Shown: positions 1 to 8,938 of the stretch, piece by piece | Layout of the letters: every line of letters begins with the position of its first letter | How positions within the stretch are numbered: the stretch's first letter is position 1 | Assembly (NCBI GenBank): GCA_937125225.1 | Contig: CAKZLE010000002.1 | Span: 1 to 64,000, forward strand | From: an uncultured Spirochaetia bacterium | GTDB taxonomy: Bacteria; Spirochaetota; Spirochaetia; CAKZLE01 | Direction of reading: 5' to 3' | Length of the DNA stretch: 64,000 bases | Program-made: the position numbers and the translations under genes | The notes under the pieces: generated by a model | What the model was told of the DNA's origin: nothing | Seen by the model: the letters and a program-made list of their open reading frames with translations, nothing else | Databases searched by the model: none

Positions 1-79
1 ATTTTTGAATTTTTGGAAATACATGGAACTGTGATGGCCGTTTTCACTGCCCATGAAAATCATTTTGCAAACGGCTCAA

Positions 80-108
80 TTGACACTTTATAGTGTTCAT
101 GGTATTTT
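80..108 (+). promoter_or_regulatory. Sigma-70 type promoter for the SurA/PpiD-like gene
   Basis: TTGACA at 80-85 and TATTTT at 103-108 are separated by 17 bases, ahead of the chaperone gene that starts at 155. The -35 is a perfect match and the -10 matches four of six consensus bases. No competing gene lies between them. Confidence 0.6.
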
Positions 109-154
109 TTGTACGCTATCCTACTAAGATATTTGTAACAATAAGGACTTATCA

Positions 155-1669
155 ATGCCATCAAACACACAAGACAATGTAAAAGAGTTAAAACCTAAAA
201 AAGAGGGACACAAAAAAAATCTGAAATGGTATCTCGGGGCAGCTTTCCTCGTATTGACCGTAGCGGTTTTTGTATTAGCTCCCTTAGCAGGGGTTTTTGC
301 TCCATCTAGTAGCTCTCTCATATTCGGAGAATATGACGGAACTCCTATAGAGTATGCCTACGGAAACTATTTCTATGACCAGCAGCAGAATATTGCATCT
401 ACCTGGGATGAAGATACAACTGATGAGAACTATCAGTGGCAGGTATACCAGATTTGGAAGCAGGCATTCGATAACACTGTTATCAACACTGCAATCATGA
501 ATGAAGTAGAGAAGAGTGGTATCTTCGTCACAGATAGTGCAGTAGACACCTACCTGTTGACTCAGGGACCCTATATCGATGAGAACGGATCTTTCAGTTC
601 TGAAGCATATAATGCGACTTCATCCTCTCAGAAGAGTACTATCAGAGAATCTATTAATGAATCTATAGCCTACCAGACGGTAGTCAATGATATGTTCAGC
701 TCTATCTACTCAGCAAATGAGATTGAATTCATTAAATCGATCGCAGCTTCAGAAAAGAGTTTTGACTATGTGGTATTCCCTCTTTCAGACTATCCTTTAG
801 AACTTGTAAAGAATTATGCTCAGATGAATCTCATGGATTTCACTGAACTTAAAGTAAGTATCATCACCCTATCAGCTGATGATGCAGATGCTGCAAAGAG
901 CATCTATGATGAGATCAAATCTGGTGCGGTACTCTTTGAGGATGCAGCCAAGAACAATTCTACAGATGGTTTTGCTGAAGACGGTGGAGAGGCTGGATGG
1001 TTCAACTTCTACGATGTTGCTCAGATCCTAGCTGATGAAGATAAGGCACATGCTGTCTACTCTCTTGGAGTAGACGGAATAAGCGAGATGTACGAGACTG
1101 AATACGGTTTTAATATCTTCAGAGTTAATGAAGGTCCTAGGCTTCCAGATCTAGAAGATCCTGAAAAGATCGACTTCATCAAATCATTCATGATCAGTCG
1201 AGAGACTGCTATGGTTACTGACTATATGTCACAACAGGCTGAGTTATTCTCTGCAGCAGTGGCTTCTGACGGATTCAAGGTCGCTGCTGTAAGTAACGAT
1301 TATGATATTCATACTGCTGAAGCTACTCCTCTGAACTATAACAGTTCGACTTTCATGAAATCCTTCGCATACACTGATGCAGATCAGTATCTTGCAGGGA
1401 TCCAGACCGATGATGCAGCCCTAAAAGCTCTATATGCTACTGAACAAGATGAACTCTCTCAGGTCATCTCTATCGGAGATGGGGTACTCGTAGCATATTG
1501 TACTGAAGCAATTGATAATTCAGAGTCACTCACTACTCTAGAGATGTTCTATCCCTATATGGTTCAGCAGATCCTTCAGACAGAATACACTACCCTCGTG
1601 TTCGATAGTGAGAAACTCACTGATAATTTCATGACTGTATTCTTCTCTGATATCATGCAGAACAGTTAA
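155..1669 (+). CDS. SurA/PpiD-like membrane-anchored peptidyl-prolyl isomerase
   Basis: A 504-residue protein with a cytoplasmic Lys-rich N-terminus, one membrane segment at about residues 25-50, and a large extracytoplasmic part. Residues ~60-220 look like a SurA N-terminal chaperone region. Residues ~225-330 resemble a PpiC/parvulin domain, including a GGEAGWF turn and a YGFNIFRV strand. By family it should help fold exported and outer-membrane proteins on the periplasmic face of the inner membrane. The ATG at 155 is preceded by AAGGA at 143-147. The gene is monocistronic, with a promoter at 80-108 and a terminator at 1711. Parvulin activity is uncertain because the domain is divergent; it may act only as a chaperone. 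Confidence 0.75.
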   Translation: MPSNTQDNVKELKPKKEGHKKNLKWYLGAAFLVLTVAVFVLAPLAGVFAPSSSSLIFGEYDGTPIEYAYGNYFYDQQQNIASTWDEDTTDENYQWQVYQIWKQAFDNTVINTAIMNEVEKSGIFVTDSAVDTYLLTQGPYIDENGSFSSEAYNATSSSQKSTIRESINESIAYQTVVNDMFSSIYSANEIEFIKSIAASEKSFDYVVFPLSDYPLELVKNYAQMNLMDFTELKVSIITLSADDADAAKSIYDEIKSGAVLFEDAAKNNSTDGFAEDGGEAGWFNFYDVAQILADEDKAHAVYSLGVDGISEMYETEYGFNIFRVNEGPRLPDLEDPEKIDFIKSFMISRETAMVTDYMSQQAELFSAAVASDGFKVAAVSNDYDIHTAEATPLNYNSSTFMKSFAYTDADQYLAGIQTDDAALKALYATEQDELSQVISIGDGVLVAYCTEAIDNSESLTTLEMFYPYMVQQILQTEYTTLVFDSEKLTDNFMTVFFSDIMQNS

Positions 1670-1710
1670 GAGTGGTTATTTCACTAGATACCTGGTGAAT
1701 AGCTAAATAG

Positions 1711-1746
1711 AACCCCATCGATTGATTCATTCAATAGGTGGGGTTT
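1711..1746 (+). terminator. Rho-independent terminator after the SurA/PpiD-like gene
   Basis: An AACCCCA / TGGGGTT stem, extended inward by ATTGA / TCAAT around a TTCAT loop, is followed by TTTTT on the plus strand, 42 bases after the stop codon. Confidence 0.85.
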
Positions 1747-2000
1747 TTCTTTACTTTCTAGTTACTAACTATTTTGTTCAATTATGCAGTATCCCTGATT
1801 TCAGTTTAAGAAGGTTTACGACTATACATCCTGTAAATGATTCAACCACCACACCTAGCAAATCGAATTACAGTGATCTACAAGACGATATGCATCAATG
1901 TTGACTTAGCTGCATGACTACATAAAAGAATATTCAAAAATCCATTGCCTATCATAGTTATTGAGGAACTAGTTATTAAGACAATCTAACAGAACAAGAA
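1747..2000. other. Intergenic stretch without a recognisable gene
   Basis: This lies between two convergent transcription units, each closed by its own terminator. I see no ribosome site, conserved coding pattern or RNA structure here. A short open frame that begins inside the preceding terminator is judged spurious. Confidence 0.6.
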
Positions 2001-2036
2001 AAGGCTACAATGAATTGATATTCTGTTGTAGCCTTC
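2001..2036 (-). terminator. Rho-independent terminator after lepA
   Basis: A perfect 10-bp stem (AAGGCTACAA at 2001-2010, TTGTAGCCTT at 2026-2035) is followed on the minus strand by TTTTCTTGTT. It sits 23 bases past the lepA stop. Confidence 0.85.
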
Positions 2037-2058
2037 GAATTAGCATATTTGGTAAGTG

Positions 2059-3870
2059 CTAGTCTTCATCTTCACCTTTGAGGACTGCGAGGAATGCGCT
2101 CTGAGGAACTTCTACGTTACCTACCATCTTCATTCGCTTCTTTCCCTCTTTCTGCTTCTCAAGAAGTTTACGCTTTCTTGAGATATCACCACCGTAACAT
2201 TTTGCGGTGACATCCTTACGATACGCAGAGATAGTCTCCCTAGAGATGATCGTATTACCGATGGACCCCTGAATGGCTATCTTGAACTGTTGTTTAGGTA
2301 TCTCGCCTCTGAGTTTCTTACAGATCTGACGAGCACGGTACACCGCATTATCCCGGAATACCAATTGAGAGAGAGCATCTACGATTGAAGAGTTCACCAT
2401 GATATCAAGTCGTACAAGATCAGTCTTTCTATGTCCAAGCAGGTCATAATCGAAGGAGGCATAACCACGACTGACAGATTTGAGTCTATCATAGAAGTCA
2501 AAGAGTACCTCAGCAAGAGGCATCTCATAAATGAGTTCTACTCTGCGTTCATCAATATAGTTCATTGCGACCTGAACACCTCGTTTCTCGATACAGAGAC
2601 TGATGATGTTTCCCATATAATCGGTAGGTGTTATCAATTGAGCTTGAATATAGGGCTCCTCGGATTCTTCGATCTTCATCGGATCGGGGAATTCAAGAGG
2701 ATTATCGATCTCAATCTTCTCTCCTGTCTTGAGTAAAAGATTATACTGTACTGATGGTGAGGTGAAGATGATAGAAAGTCCAAACTCCCTCTCGATTCGT
2801 TCCTGAACCACTTCCAAATGGAGTAATCCCAAGAATCCACATCTGAATCCAAATCCCAGTGCAGCGGAGGAGTCTTTCTCATAGACTAAAGAGGCATCAT
2901 TGAGTCTCAGCTTATCGATAGCTGTCTGAAGTTCCTCATAATCATTTGAATCTATTGGGTAGATCGATGAATAGACTACCGGTTTGACATCTTTGAAACC
3001 GGACAGAGGAGCCTTACAGGGGTTTTTCGTCTCGGTGACAGTATCTCCTACACGAATATCTGAGATAACTTTTATTCCTGCGATAATATAACCTACATCA
3101 CCAGCAGAAAGATCTGGAGTCTGAACAAGGCCCATCTGAAAGAAACCGATCTCTTCGACGATATAGGTAGCATTACTGTGAAGCAATAGTATCTCATCCC
3201 CTTTTCGAAGTGTTCCTTCGAAAACACGGATATGAATGACAACACCTCTGTAGGCATCATAGTGAGAATCGAATATCAGGGCCTGAAGAGGATTCTCCCT
3301 CTTCCCTTTCGGATGAGGTATATATTCTGTAATCATCTCAAGTAAGTCATCAACACCGACTCCAGTCTTTGCTGAAACAAGTGCTGCGATGTCAGGATCA
3401 AGGCCAAGATCATGATCGATCTGTCTCTTGACCATTTCGATATCTGCACTCGGTAGATCGATTTTGTTTATAACCGGGATGACTTCGAGATTAAATTCCA
3501 AAGCCATATACATATTCGCTAGAGTCTGTGCTTCAACACCCTGAGATGCATCTATAAGAAGCAGCGCACCCTCACAAGAGGATATTGCCCGAGAAACCTC
3601 ATAGGAGAAGTCTACATGTCCTGGTGTATCTACGAGATTCAATTCGAAGACCTGACCGTCGAGACCGGTATAAGGTATGGTCACAGCCTGTGATTTTATC
3701 GTGATCCCTCTTTCTCGCTCAATGTCCATAGAGTCCAGCATCTGTGTCTGGATCTTTCTCGCTTCAACGATTTTAGCTCGTTCGATGAATCGATCGGCTA
3801 AGGTTGATTTGCCATGGTCAATATGGGCAATGATACAGAAGTTTCGTATTTTCGAGATATCTTTACTCAT
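2059..3870 (-). CDS. lepA: Elongation factor 4 (LepA), translational GTPase
   Basis: A 603-residue protein of the usual LepA length. GTPase motifs are AHIDHGKS at 15-22, DTPGHVDF from 81 and NKID at 135-138. The LepA-specific C-terminal domain is present, with the conserved run ending near KRKLLEKQKEGKKRMK. EF4 acts on ribosomes and is thought to remodel stalled or immature complexes. It starts 22 bases after the ftsH stop, with AGGA nine bases before the ATG, so it is probably cotranscribed with ftsH. It is the last gene of the minus-strand run; the terminator at 2001 closes it. Confidence 0.98.
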   Translation of the reverse strand: MSKDISKIRNFCIIAHIDHGKSTLADRFIERAKIVEARKIQTQMLDSMDIERERGITIKSQAVTIPYTGLDGQVFELNLVDTPGHVDFSYEVSRAISSCEGALLLIDASQGVEAQTLANMYMALEFNLEVIPVINKIDLPSADIEMVKRQIDHDLGLDPDIAALVSAKTGVGVDDLLEMITEYIPHPKGKRENPLQALIFDSHYDAYRGVVIHIRVFEGTLRKGDEILLLHSNATYIVEEIGFFQMGLVQTPDLSAGDVGYIIAGIKVISDIRVGDTVTETKNPCKAPLSGFKDVKPVVYSSIYPIDSNDYEELQTAIDKLRLNDASLVYEKDSSAALGFGFRCGFLGLLHLEVVQERIEREFGLSIIFTSPSVQYNLLLKTGEKIEIDNPLEFPDPMKIEESEEPYIQAQLITPTDYMGNIISLCIEKRGVQVAMNYIDERRVELIYEMPLAEVLFDFYDRLKSVSRGYASFDYDLLGHRKTDLVRLDIMVNSSIVDALSQLVFRDNAVYRARQICKKLRGEIPKQQFKIAIQGSIGNTIISRETISAYRKDVTAKCYGGDISRKRKLLEKQKEGKKRMKMVGNVEVPQSAFLAVLKGEDED

Positions 3871-3892
3871 TTAATTCGATCCTAATTGTTTT

Positions 3893-5785
3893 TTAATGGA
3901 AACTTGTTGGGGAGACATAGGCCTCGAAGCCCAAAAGCTCTCTGATCTCAGCGTCATCAAGAGTCTCTCGTTCCATCAAGGAGTCGGTCAATGTCTCAAG
4001 ATGGTCTTTATGCGCTGCTAGTGTAGCTCTTGTCTCATCTAGAGATTTCTTGAGGAACTTCGATACTTCAGAATCGATCTTCTTAGCTGTATCCTCGGAG
4101 TAATCCTTATGTTGTGCGATCTCTTTCCCAATGAAAAGAGGTTCGTCTTCCTGTCCATAGCAAACGAAACCGAGAGAACTCATACCCCACTCCGTCACCA
4201 TCTTCCTAGCGATATTTGTCGCCTGTTTGATATCATTGGAAGTTCCAGTAGTCGTCTCACCATAGATTAATTCCTCGGCTGCGAATCCACCCATGCAGAC
4301 TTTAACATAGTCTGAGAGCCAGCTACGGTTCTTCGTATAGGAATCCTTTTCTGGTAAAGAGATCGTTAGCCCCAGTGCCTGCCCATGAGGGATGATAGTC
4401 ACCTTATGGAGTGGATCGACATTATCAAGATAGTAGTACATAAGAGCATGTCCAGCTTCATGATATGCTGTTGCCCTCTTCTCTTCTTCGGTCATCATCT
4501 TTGATTTTCTGGCAACACCCAAGATGGTCTTGTCCCTTGCCAGTTCGAAGTCTTCCATATTCACTTTGCTTCGTGAGGAACGTGCTGCAAAGAGAGCAGC
4601 CTCATTCACAAGATTCGCAAGGTCCGCCCCTGAAGTACCTGGAGTCGCTCTCGCTATTCTGGAAAGATCAACCGATTCATCAAGAGTGATCTTCTTACAG
4701 TGAATCTTCAAGATAGCCTCTCGTTCTTGTACATCCGGCATATCAACGACGACCTGTCGGTCGAATCGACCCGGTCTCAAGAGTGCGGAATCGAGAACAT
4801 CAGGTCTATTTGTGGCTGCGATTACGATGACACCTGTCTTGGTATCGAATCCATCCATCTCAACGAGCATCTGGTTCAAGGTCTGTTCTCTCTCATCATG
4901 GCCACCACCATATCCAGCACCTCTTGTACGACCTACGGCATCCAACTCATCGATGAAGATGATACAGGGAGAGTTCTTTCGTCCCTGTTCGAAAAGATCT
5001 CTGACTCGGCTCGCACCGACACCAACGAACATCTCAACGAAATCTGATCCAGACATATGGAAGAACGATACACCAGCCTCTCCTGCAACCGCCTTGGCGA
5101 GCAGAGTCTTACCGGTTCCAGGCATACCTACTAAGAGTACTCCCTTTGGGATCTTTGCCCCGATATCAACGAATCTCTTTGGGCTTTTGAGGAATTCTAC
5201 AACCTCTTGCAGCTCATATTTTGCCTCTTTCTGTCCTGCAACATCGTCAAAGGTGATCTTCACATCACTATCTTTATACTGTTTAGCCTTACTTTTACCA
5301 AAGCTAAAGGCTTTATTACCACCACCTTGAGTCTGTTTGTAGATCATCCAGAAAAAGAAGATGAAGATGATCCAAGGAACGAGTTCAAAGAGGATCTGTA
5401 TTGCAGAGACACCTTTCACCGAACCTGTGATCCGGACTCCTGACTCTAAGAGAATCGGCATCAAAGCTTCATCATAGTAAGGTATCCTTGTAGTATACTG
5501 TACAGGAAGACCATTGGTCGTCGTTGTCATAACAAAGTTGACTTCATTAGAATCCAGTATCTCCACAGATGCTATCTGGTTTGACTGTAGATAGTTCAAA
5601 AAAGTCGAATAGGGGACTTCCTGTCCTGTTGTATTGGTATTCGAGAAGACCAGCATGGCAAACATGACGATCAGAAAGAGCAGAAAGATCAGAGCAAATC
5701 GATTCTTTCCAAAATCGAACTTTGGCCCATCTCCTCCCTGATTTGGTTTATTCTCGTTGTTATTATCATTATTGTTCAAACTCAA
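3893..5785 (-). CDS. ftsH: ATP-dependent zinc metalloprotease FtsH
   Basis: A 630-residue inner-membrane AAA+ protease. Membrane segments lie at ~29-48 and ~129-149 around a small periplasmic domain. Walker A GMPGTGKT is at 220-227, Walker B IFIDE at 276-280, the second region of homology ends in RPGRFDR near 338-343, and the zinc site HEAGH is at 442-446. It degrades misassembled membrane proteins and short-lived regulators. The start is a TTG at 5785, with TAGGAG six bases upstream; both lie inside the end of tilS, giving a 17-base overlap and likely translational coupling. The Asn-rich N-terminus is unusual but short. Confidence 0.98.
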   Translation of the reverse strand: MSLNNNDNNNENKPNQGGDGPKFDFGKNRFALIFLLFLIVMFAMLVFSNTNTTGQEVPYSTFLNYLQSNQIASVEILDSNEVNFVMTTTTNGLPVQYTTRIPYYDEALMPILLESGVRITGSVKGVSAIQILFELVPWIIFIFFFWMIYKQTQGGGNKAFSFGKSKAKQYKDSDVKITFDDVAGQKEAKYELQEVVEFLKSPKRFVDIGAKIPKGVLLVGMPGTGKTLLAKAVAGEAGVSFFHMSGSDFVEMFVGVGASRVRDLFEQGRKNSPCIIFIDELDAVGRTRGAGYGGGHDEREQTLNQMLVEMDGFDTKTGVIVIAATNRPDVLDSALLRPGRFDRQVVVDMPDVQEREAILKIHCKKITLDESVDLSRIARATPGTSGADLANLVNEAALFAARSSRSKVNMEDFELARDKTILGVARKSKMMTEEEKRATAYHEAGHALMYYYLDNVDPLHKVTIIPHGQALGLTISLPEKDSYTKNRSWLSDYVKVCMGGFAAEELIYGETTTGTSNDIKQATNIARKMVTEWGMSSLGFVCYGQEDEPLFIGKEIAQHKDYSEDTAKKIDSEVSKFLKKSLDETRATLAAHKDHLETLTDSLMERETLDDAEIRELLGFEAYVSPTSFH

Positions 5786-7196
5786 CTCGATCTCCTACTG
5801 ATTCAATGCGTAATGAGAGCATCGTACCAGATATATCATTTAATTCGATTTTACAGGTTGAGGAAATTCGATCAAACCAGCCAAAGGCTTTGCCAAGAAT
5901 ACCTATCACCTCATCGTGTGAGACGATCACAGGGATCTTCCAGCGTTCTTCTTTAGGAATCTTCCAATCATTGTACAATTTGACTACTCTCTTCGTACCA
6001 TGTGCGAATCCTATCACATCCCCCTCGAGATATGACCTGACAATCAATTTTCCTCTAATAGCATCTTTAGGAATACATACCCGCTGCATATCGACTTCAT
6101 CAATCGATTCACATATCAGATCATATCCCGGGAATAAACAGATACTGCCCGAATCTATTACTTTAAGATAACGATTTTTAGTAGTAGGAACAACCATAAT
6201 AGTCAAAAAAACGGTCTCTTTTACCAGATTACAGGTAATACCTTTCAGACTGAATAGATTCTTCGATTCAGAAAGCTCTCCCAATCCATTGAGGGCCAAC
6301 TTCTGTATGACTGCAAAGGGTAGATCCTCTTCTTCTTTGCATACAATGTTCCACCCACGATAGAGTAACTCCATTCTCTCATATTGAGAAAGGGATTCAA
6401 AGACTGAGCTGTTCCAAGAAACTGAATGCTCTGTGATCGTAAGCAGTGAATCCAGATGCGAAGTCTTCCCTTGAAGATAAGATGAAGTTATCTCCATCTT
6501 ATCAGCCATATGCCCAAGGGCACTCTCATATCCTGGATAAAGTTCCTGAAGGAGTGGTATCACTCTGTTCCTTACCCTGTTTCTCTCATAAGAATCACTC
6601 AGATTGGTAGTATCAATCGAATAGGTTAGATCCCTTTTGTCTAGATAAGACAGGATGGAACTTTTGGGAATCTGTAAAAGTGGACGGATGACATTTCCTA
6701 TCCTTCCCGGGATACCGGTAAGACCATGAACTCCAGACCCTTTGAAGAGTCTCATCAGAATGGTCTCAATCTGGTCATCCTTATGATGTCCTGTCAGAAT
6801 ATGATCATACCTATATTCCATTCTACAGTTTTCAAGCAAGGTATATCTTATCTCTCGAGCAGCCTCTTCGATCCCTTTTCCTCGCTCCTTGGCAAGATTC
6901 TCGATCTCACCTCGCTCACATCTCAGGAGATGTAACGCTACCTTGTACGAAGAGGCAGCCTTTTTTATAAGCTGTTCCTCTTTCGATAATTCAATTGAAT
7001 CTCTTAGGGCATGATTCACATAGGCTATACCAAGCCTCATCGAAGGGATATCTAAACTGAGCGTATGTAGGACTTCAAGGAGGAAGAGAGAATCTGGCCC
7101 TCCTGAGAATGCTAAGAGGAGGTGCTGACCATTACAATGAGCCGTTAGACTCTTTCTGACCTGATCGATCAGGACCTTTTCGTCTGTTATATTCAT
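5769..7196 (-). CDS. tilS: tRNA(Ile)-lysidine synthase
   Basis: A 475-residue PP-loop ATPase with the signature SGGPDS at 31-36. It converts C34 of the CAU-anticodon tRNA(Ile) to lysidine, so that AUA is read as Ile. Further N-terminal motifs are ALRDSIELSKEE and GHHKDDQIET. The C-terminal part (~280-475) is the usual poorly conserved TilS tRNA-binding region, with a WKIPKEERWKIPVIV segment. The ATG at 7196 is preceded by AAAGGTG at a good distance, so the 65-base overlap with pth is probably real. The gene order pth-tilS-ftsH matches Borrelia. Confidence 0.93.
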   Translation of the reverse strand: MNITDEKVLIDQVRKSLTAHCNGQHLLLAFSGGPDSLFLLEVLHTLSLDIPSMRLGIAYVNHALRDSIELSKEEQLIKKAASSYKVALHLLRCERGEIENLAKERGKGIEEAAREIRYTLLENCRMEYRYDHILTGHHKDDQIETILMRLFKGSGVHGLTGIPGRIGNVIRPLLQIPKSSILSYLDKRDLTYSIDTTNLSDSYERNRVRNRVIPLLQELYPGYESALGHMADKMEITSSYLQGKTSHLDSLLTITEHSVSWNSSVFESLSQYERMELLYRGWNIVCKEEEDLPFAVIQKLALNGLGELSESKNLFSLKGITCNLVKETVFLTIMVVPTTKNRYLKVIDSGSICLFPGYDLICESIDEVDMQRVCIPKDAIRGKLIVRSYLEGDVIGFAHGTKRVVKLYNDWKIPKEERWKIPVIVSHDEVIGILGKAFGWFDRISSTCKIELNDISGTMLSLRIESVGDRVEFEQ

Positions 7197-7752
7197 TGAT
7201 CACCTTTGATAAATCAGCACCTGAGAGGATAGCTTCTAGAGCCTGAGCTGCAGATGCAACACCGAAGAGCATACTTTCAAGCTCATCACCTTCAGGAATA
7301 CCTAATACATGATCGACTACTGATATACCTTGAGCAGGTCTACCAACACCAATGTATATTCTTGTGAATTCACCTGATGAAGCATATTCCATGACTGACT
7401 TGATCCCATTATGACCTGCAGATGAACCTTTTCGTTTAATTCGGATCTCACCGGGAGGCAGATCCATATTATCACAGATGAGTATGATATCAGAGACAGT
7501 ATAAATTGAAGTATTCAAAATATGAGGAAGGATCGTCCCTGATCTGTTCATAAACGTAAGGGGCTTGATAATAGTATACATACCACTACCAGCCCCCTTT
7601 TTTGATGTACCAACAATATATGGTTTCAAGAAACGTTTTTTGAGTTGAATATCAAGAGTACGAGCTAGGGCATCTACAGTGAGAAACCCGACATTATGCC
7701 GAGTGTTCTCATATTTCCTGCCAGGATTTCCTAGACCCAATACTAAAGACAG
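7132..7752 (-). CDS. pth: Peptidyl-tRNA hydrolase, probable CTG start
   Basis: A Pth-family protein that recycles peptidyl-tRNA released from ribosomes. The conserved LGLGNPG, NTRHNVG and DNMDLP motifs are present, with GSSAGHNGIKS in the C-terminal half. An ATG exists only at 7866, deep inside the L25 frame, and would add about 38 Arg/Lys/Leu-rich residues that are not typical of Pth. The CTG at 7750-7752, one base after the L25 stop, follows AGAAGGAGA at normal spacing and aligns with the family start (CTG-S-L-V-L-G-L-G-N-P against M-K-L-I-V-G-L-G-N-P). I infer a rare CTG start giving 206 residues. Family assignment is certain; the start is not. Confidence 0.9.
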   Translation of the reverse strand: MSLVLGLGNPGRKYENTRHNVGFLTVDALARTLDIQLKKRFLKPYIVGTSKKGAGSGMYTIIKPLTFMNRSGTILPHILNTSIYTVSDIILICDNMDLPPGEIRIKRKGSSAGHNGIKSVMEYASSGEFTRIYIGVGRPAQGISVVDHVLGIPEGDELESMLFGVASAAQALEAILSGADLSKVINEYNRRKGPDRSGQKESNGSL

Positions 7753-7753
7753 A

Positions 7754-8359
7754 CTATTCTCCTTCTGTTTCCTCAACTTCTTCCTCTTCAGGAGTCTCTT
7801 CAGTCTCAGCCTTCTTTGATACAACAGTAACGACTGTTCTATCTTCGTTGATGAGCAGTTTGACACCCTTAGGAACTGAAAGGTCTTTCACATGGATACT
7901 CTCATTCAATCCAAGTTCATTGATATCAACGGAGAATGCATCTGGAATATCTTTTGGAAGACATTCGATCTCGACCTCATGTAGTACGTGTTCAAGAAGA
8001 CCACCGTCTTTGACACCCTTCGAACTACCAACGAGTGTGATATTGACTGTAGTATGAAGAGTTTCACCCTTTACTACCTCGAAGAAGTCAAGGTGCATGA
8101 TACTATCTGTGAATAGTGCTCCCTGATAATCTTTGATCAATACTGAATATGATTTTCTACCGATCTTAATAGTAATAATACTGCTTTCGCTTATTGACTT
8201 TACTTCATTACTAAATTCTTTTGCATCTACTGCAAGATGAACTGGATCATTCTTACCATAGATAACTGCTGGGATCATACCAGCTTTTCTTAATCTACGA
8301 GATTCACTGGAACCTAAAACATCTCGTTTAACACCTTTTAAGGCTACTTTAGTACTCAT
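7754..8359 (-). CDS. rplY: Ribosomal protein bL25 (CTC/TL5 form)
   Basis: A 201-residue, two-domain L25 of the CTC type. The N-terminal 5S-rRNA-binding domain spans ~1-95 (SRRLRKAGMIPAVIYGK), followed by the beta-barrel C-terminal domain and an acidic tail. The ATG at 8359 has AAGGAG six bases upstream. A longer frame running up to 8494 is open but passes through the tRNA-Gln gene, so I reject it. The gene lies between tRNA-Gln and pth and is probably cotranscribed with both. Confidence 0.95.
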   Translation of the reverse strand: MSTKVALKGVKRDVLGSSESRRLRKAGMIPAVIYGKNDPVHLAVDAKEFSNEVKSISESSIITIKIGRKSYSVLIKDYQGALFTDSIMHLDFFEVVKGETLHTTVNITLVGSSKGVKDGGLLEHVLHEVEIECLPKDIPDAFSVDINELGLNESIHVKDLSVPKGVKLLINEDRTVVTVVSKKAETEETPEEEEVEETEGE

Positions 8360-8385
8360 ACGAAACTCCTTCTGTGAGTAGTTTA

Positions 8386-8457
8386 CTGGGGCGGCAGGAT
8401 TCGAACCTACGAATGCCGGCACCAAAAACCGGTGACTTACCGCTTGTCGACGCCCCA
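8386..8457 (-). tRNA. tRNA-Gln (anticodon TTG)
   Basis: Folds as a full cloverleaf: acceptor TGGGGCG / CGCCCCA, D stem GAC / GTC, anticodon stem CCGGT / GCCGG with loop TTTTGGT (anticodon TTG), and T stem GTAGG / CCTGC with loop TTCGAAT. The discriminator base is G. The 3' CCA is not encoded. It sits 26 bases upstream of rplY on the same strand, so the primary transcript probably carries both. Confidence 0.95.
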
Positions 8458-8463
8458 ATGAAA

Positions 8464-8483
8464 AGAGGGTACATGTACCCTCT
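8464..8483. terminator. Perfect 20-bp palindrome just upstream of tRNA-Gln
   Basis: AGAGGGTACA is followed directly by its reverse complement. The plus strand continues ATTTTTTT and the minus strand TTTTCATT, so it could be a leaky terminator for spoVG in either reading. It lies 6 bases from the 5' end of the tRNA and downstream of the tRNA promoter. An operator or a processing hairpin is therefore also possible. Confidence 0.55.
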
Positions 8484-8521
8484 ATTTTTTTCAATGATTG
8501 CGTGAATGCAACGTTTGGAAG

Positions 8522-8548
8522 ATTATACGTTTTTTAAAAATTTGTCTA
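8522..8548 (-). promoter_or_regulatory. Promoter for tRNA-Gln / rplY
   Basis: A perfect TATAAT on the minus strand (8522-8527) lies behind a TAGACA-like -35 (8543-8548). The 15-base spacing is short; the overlapping CTAGAC gives 16. It is placed between the spoVG stop and the tRNA. Confidence 0.5.
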
Positions 8549-8574
8549 GATATTTAACGTAATTCTTAGATAGA

Positions 8575-8859
8575 TTATTCGACCTTATGGTGTTCTTCTG
8601 GTTCTTCGGGAGCATTCTTATACTCTTCGAGAATCTTATCCTGTAGAAGACCTCTGAAATCTGAACTAATTGGATGAGCTACATCCTTATATTCTCCATT
8701 TTTCGTCTTACGACTCGGCATTGCGATGAACGCACCATTCTTCCCCTCTATGACCTTCACATTATGTACAACGAAAACATTGTCGAAAGTCACCGTTACA
8801 TAAGCTCTAAGCTTCCCCTCCGTTGATACCCTACGAACTCTGATGTCAGTAATTTCCAT
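8575..8859 (-). CDS. spoVG: SpoVG-family nucleic-acid-binding regulator
   Basis: A 94-residue SpoVG homologue: [11 protein letters not shown] at the N-terminus, the conserved FIAMPSRK core, and a DVAHPIS segment. In Borrelia and in Gram-positive bacteria SpoVG binds DNA and RNA and acts as a global post-transcriptional or transcriptional regulator. The ATG at 8859 follows GGAGG with proper spacing; the frame extends eight codons further upstream, but without a ribosome site. The C-terminus is acidic and His-containing. Its position next to the L25/pth block matches Borrelia. Confidence 0.95.
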   Translation of the reverse strand: MEITDIRVRRVSTEGKLRAYVTVTFDNVFVVHNVKVIEGKNGAFIAMPSRKTKNGEYKDVAHPISSDFRGLLQDKILEEYKNAPEEPEEHHKVE

Positions 8860-8938
8860 GTGCCCCTCCATGATGTTTATCAAACAACTCTTTGTAACAA
8901 AAAAGAATATAACTGATATTATTGTAACCCCCTTTTAC

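Noticed and set aside
1722-1904. 60-codon open frame after the first gene
   Set aside because: It begins inside a rho-independent terminator and has no ribosome site or protein-like composition.
8360-8494. N-terminal extension of L25 back to 8494
   Set aside because: The extension passes through a complete tRNA-Gln gene. ATG 8359 has a strong ribosome site and gives the normal L25 start.
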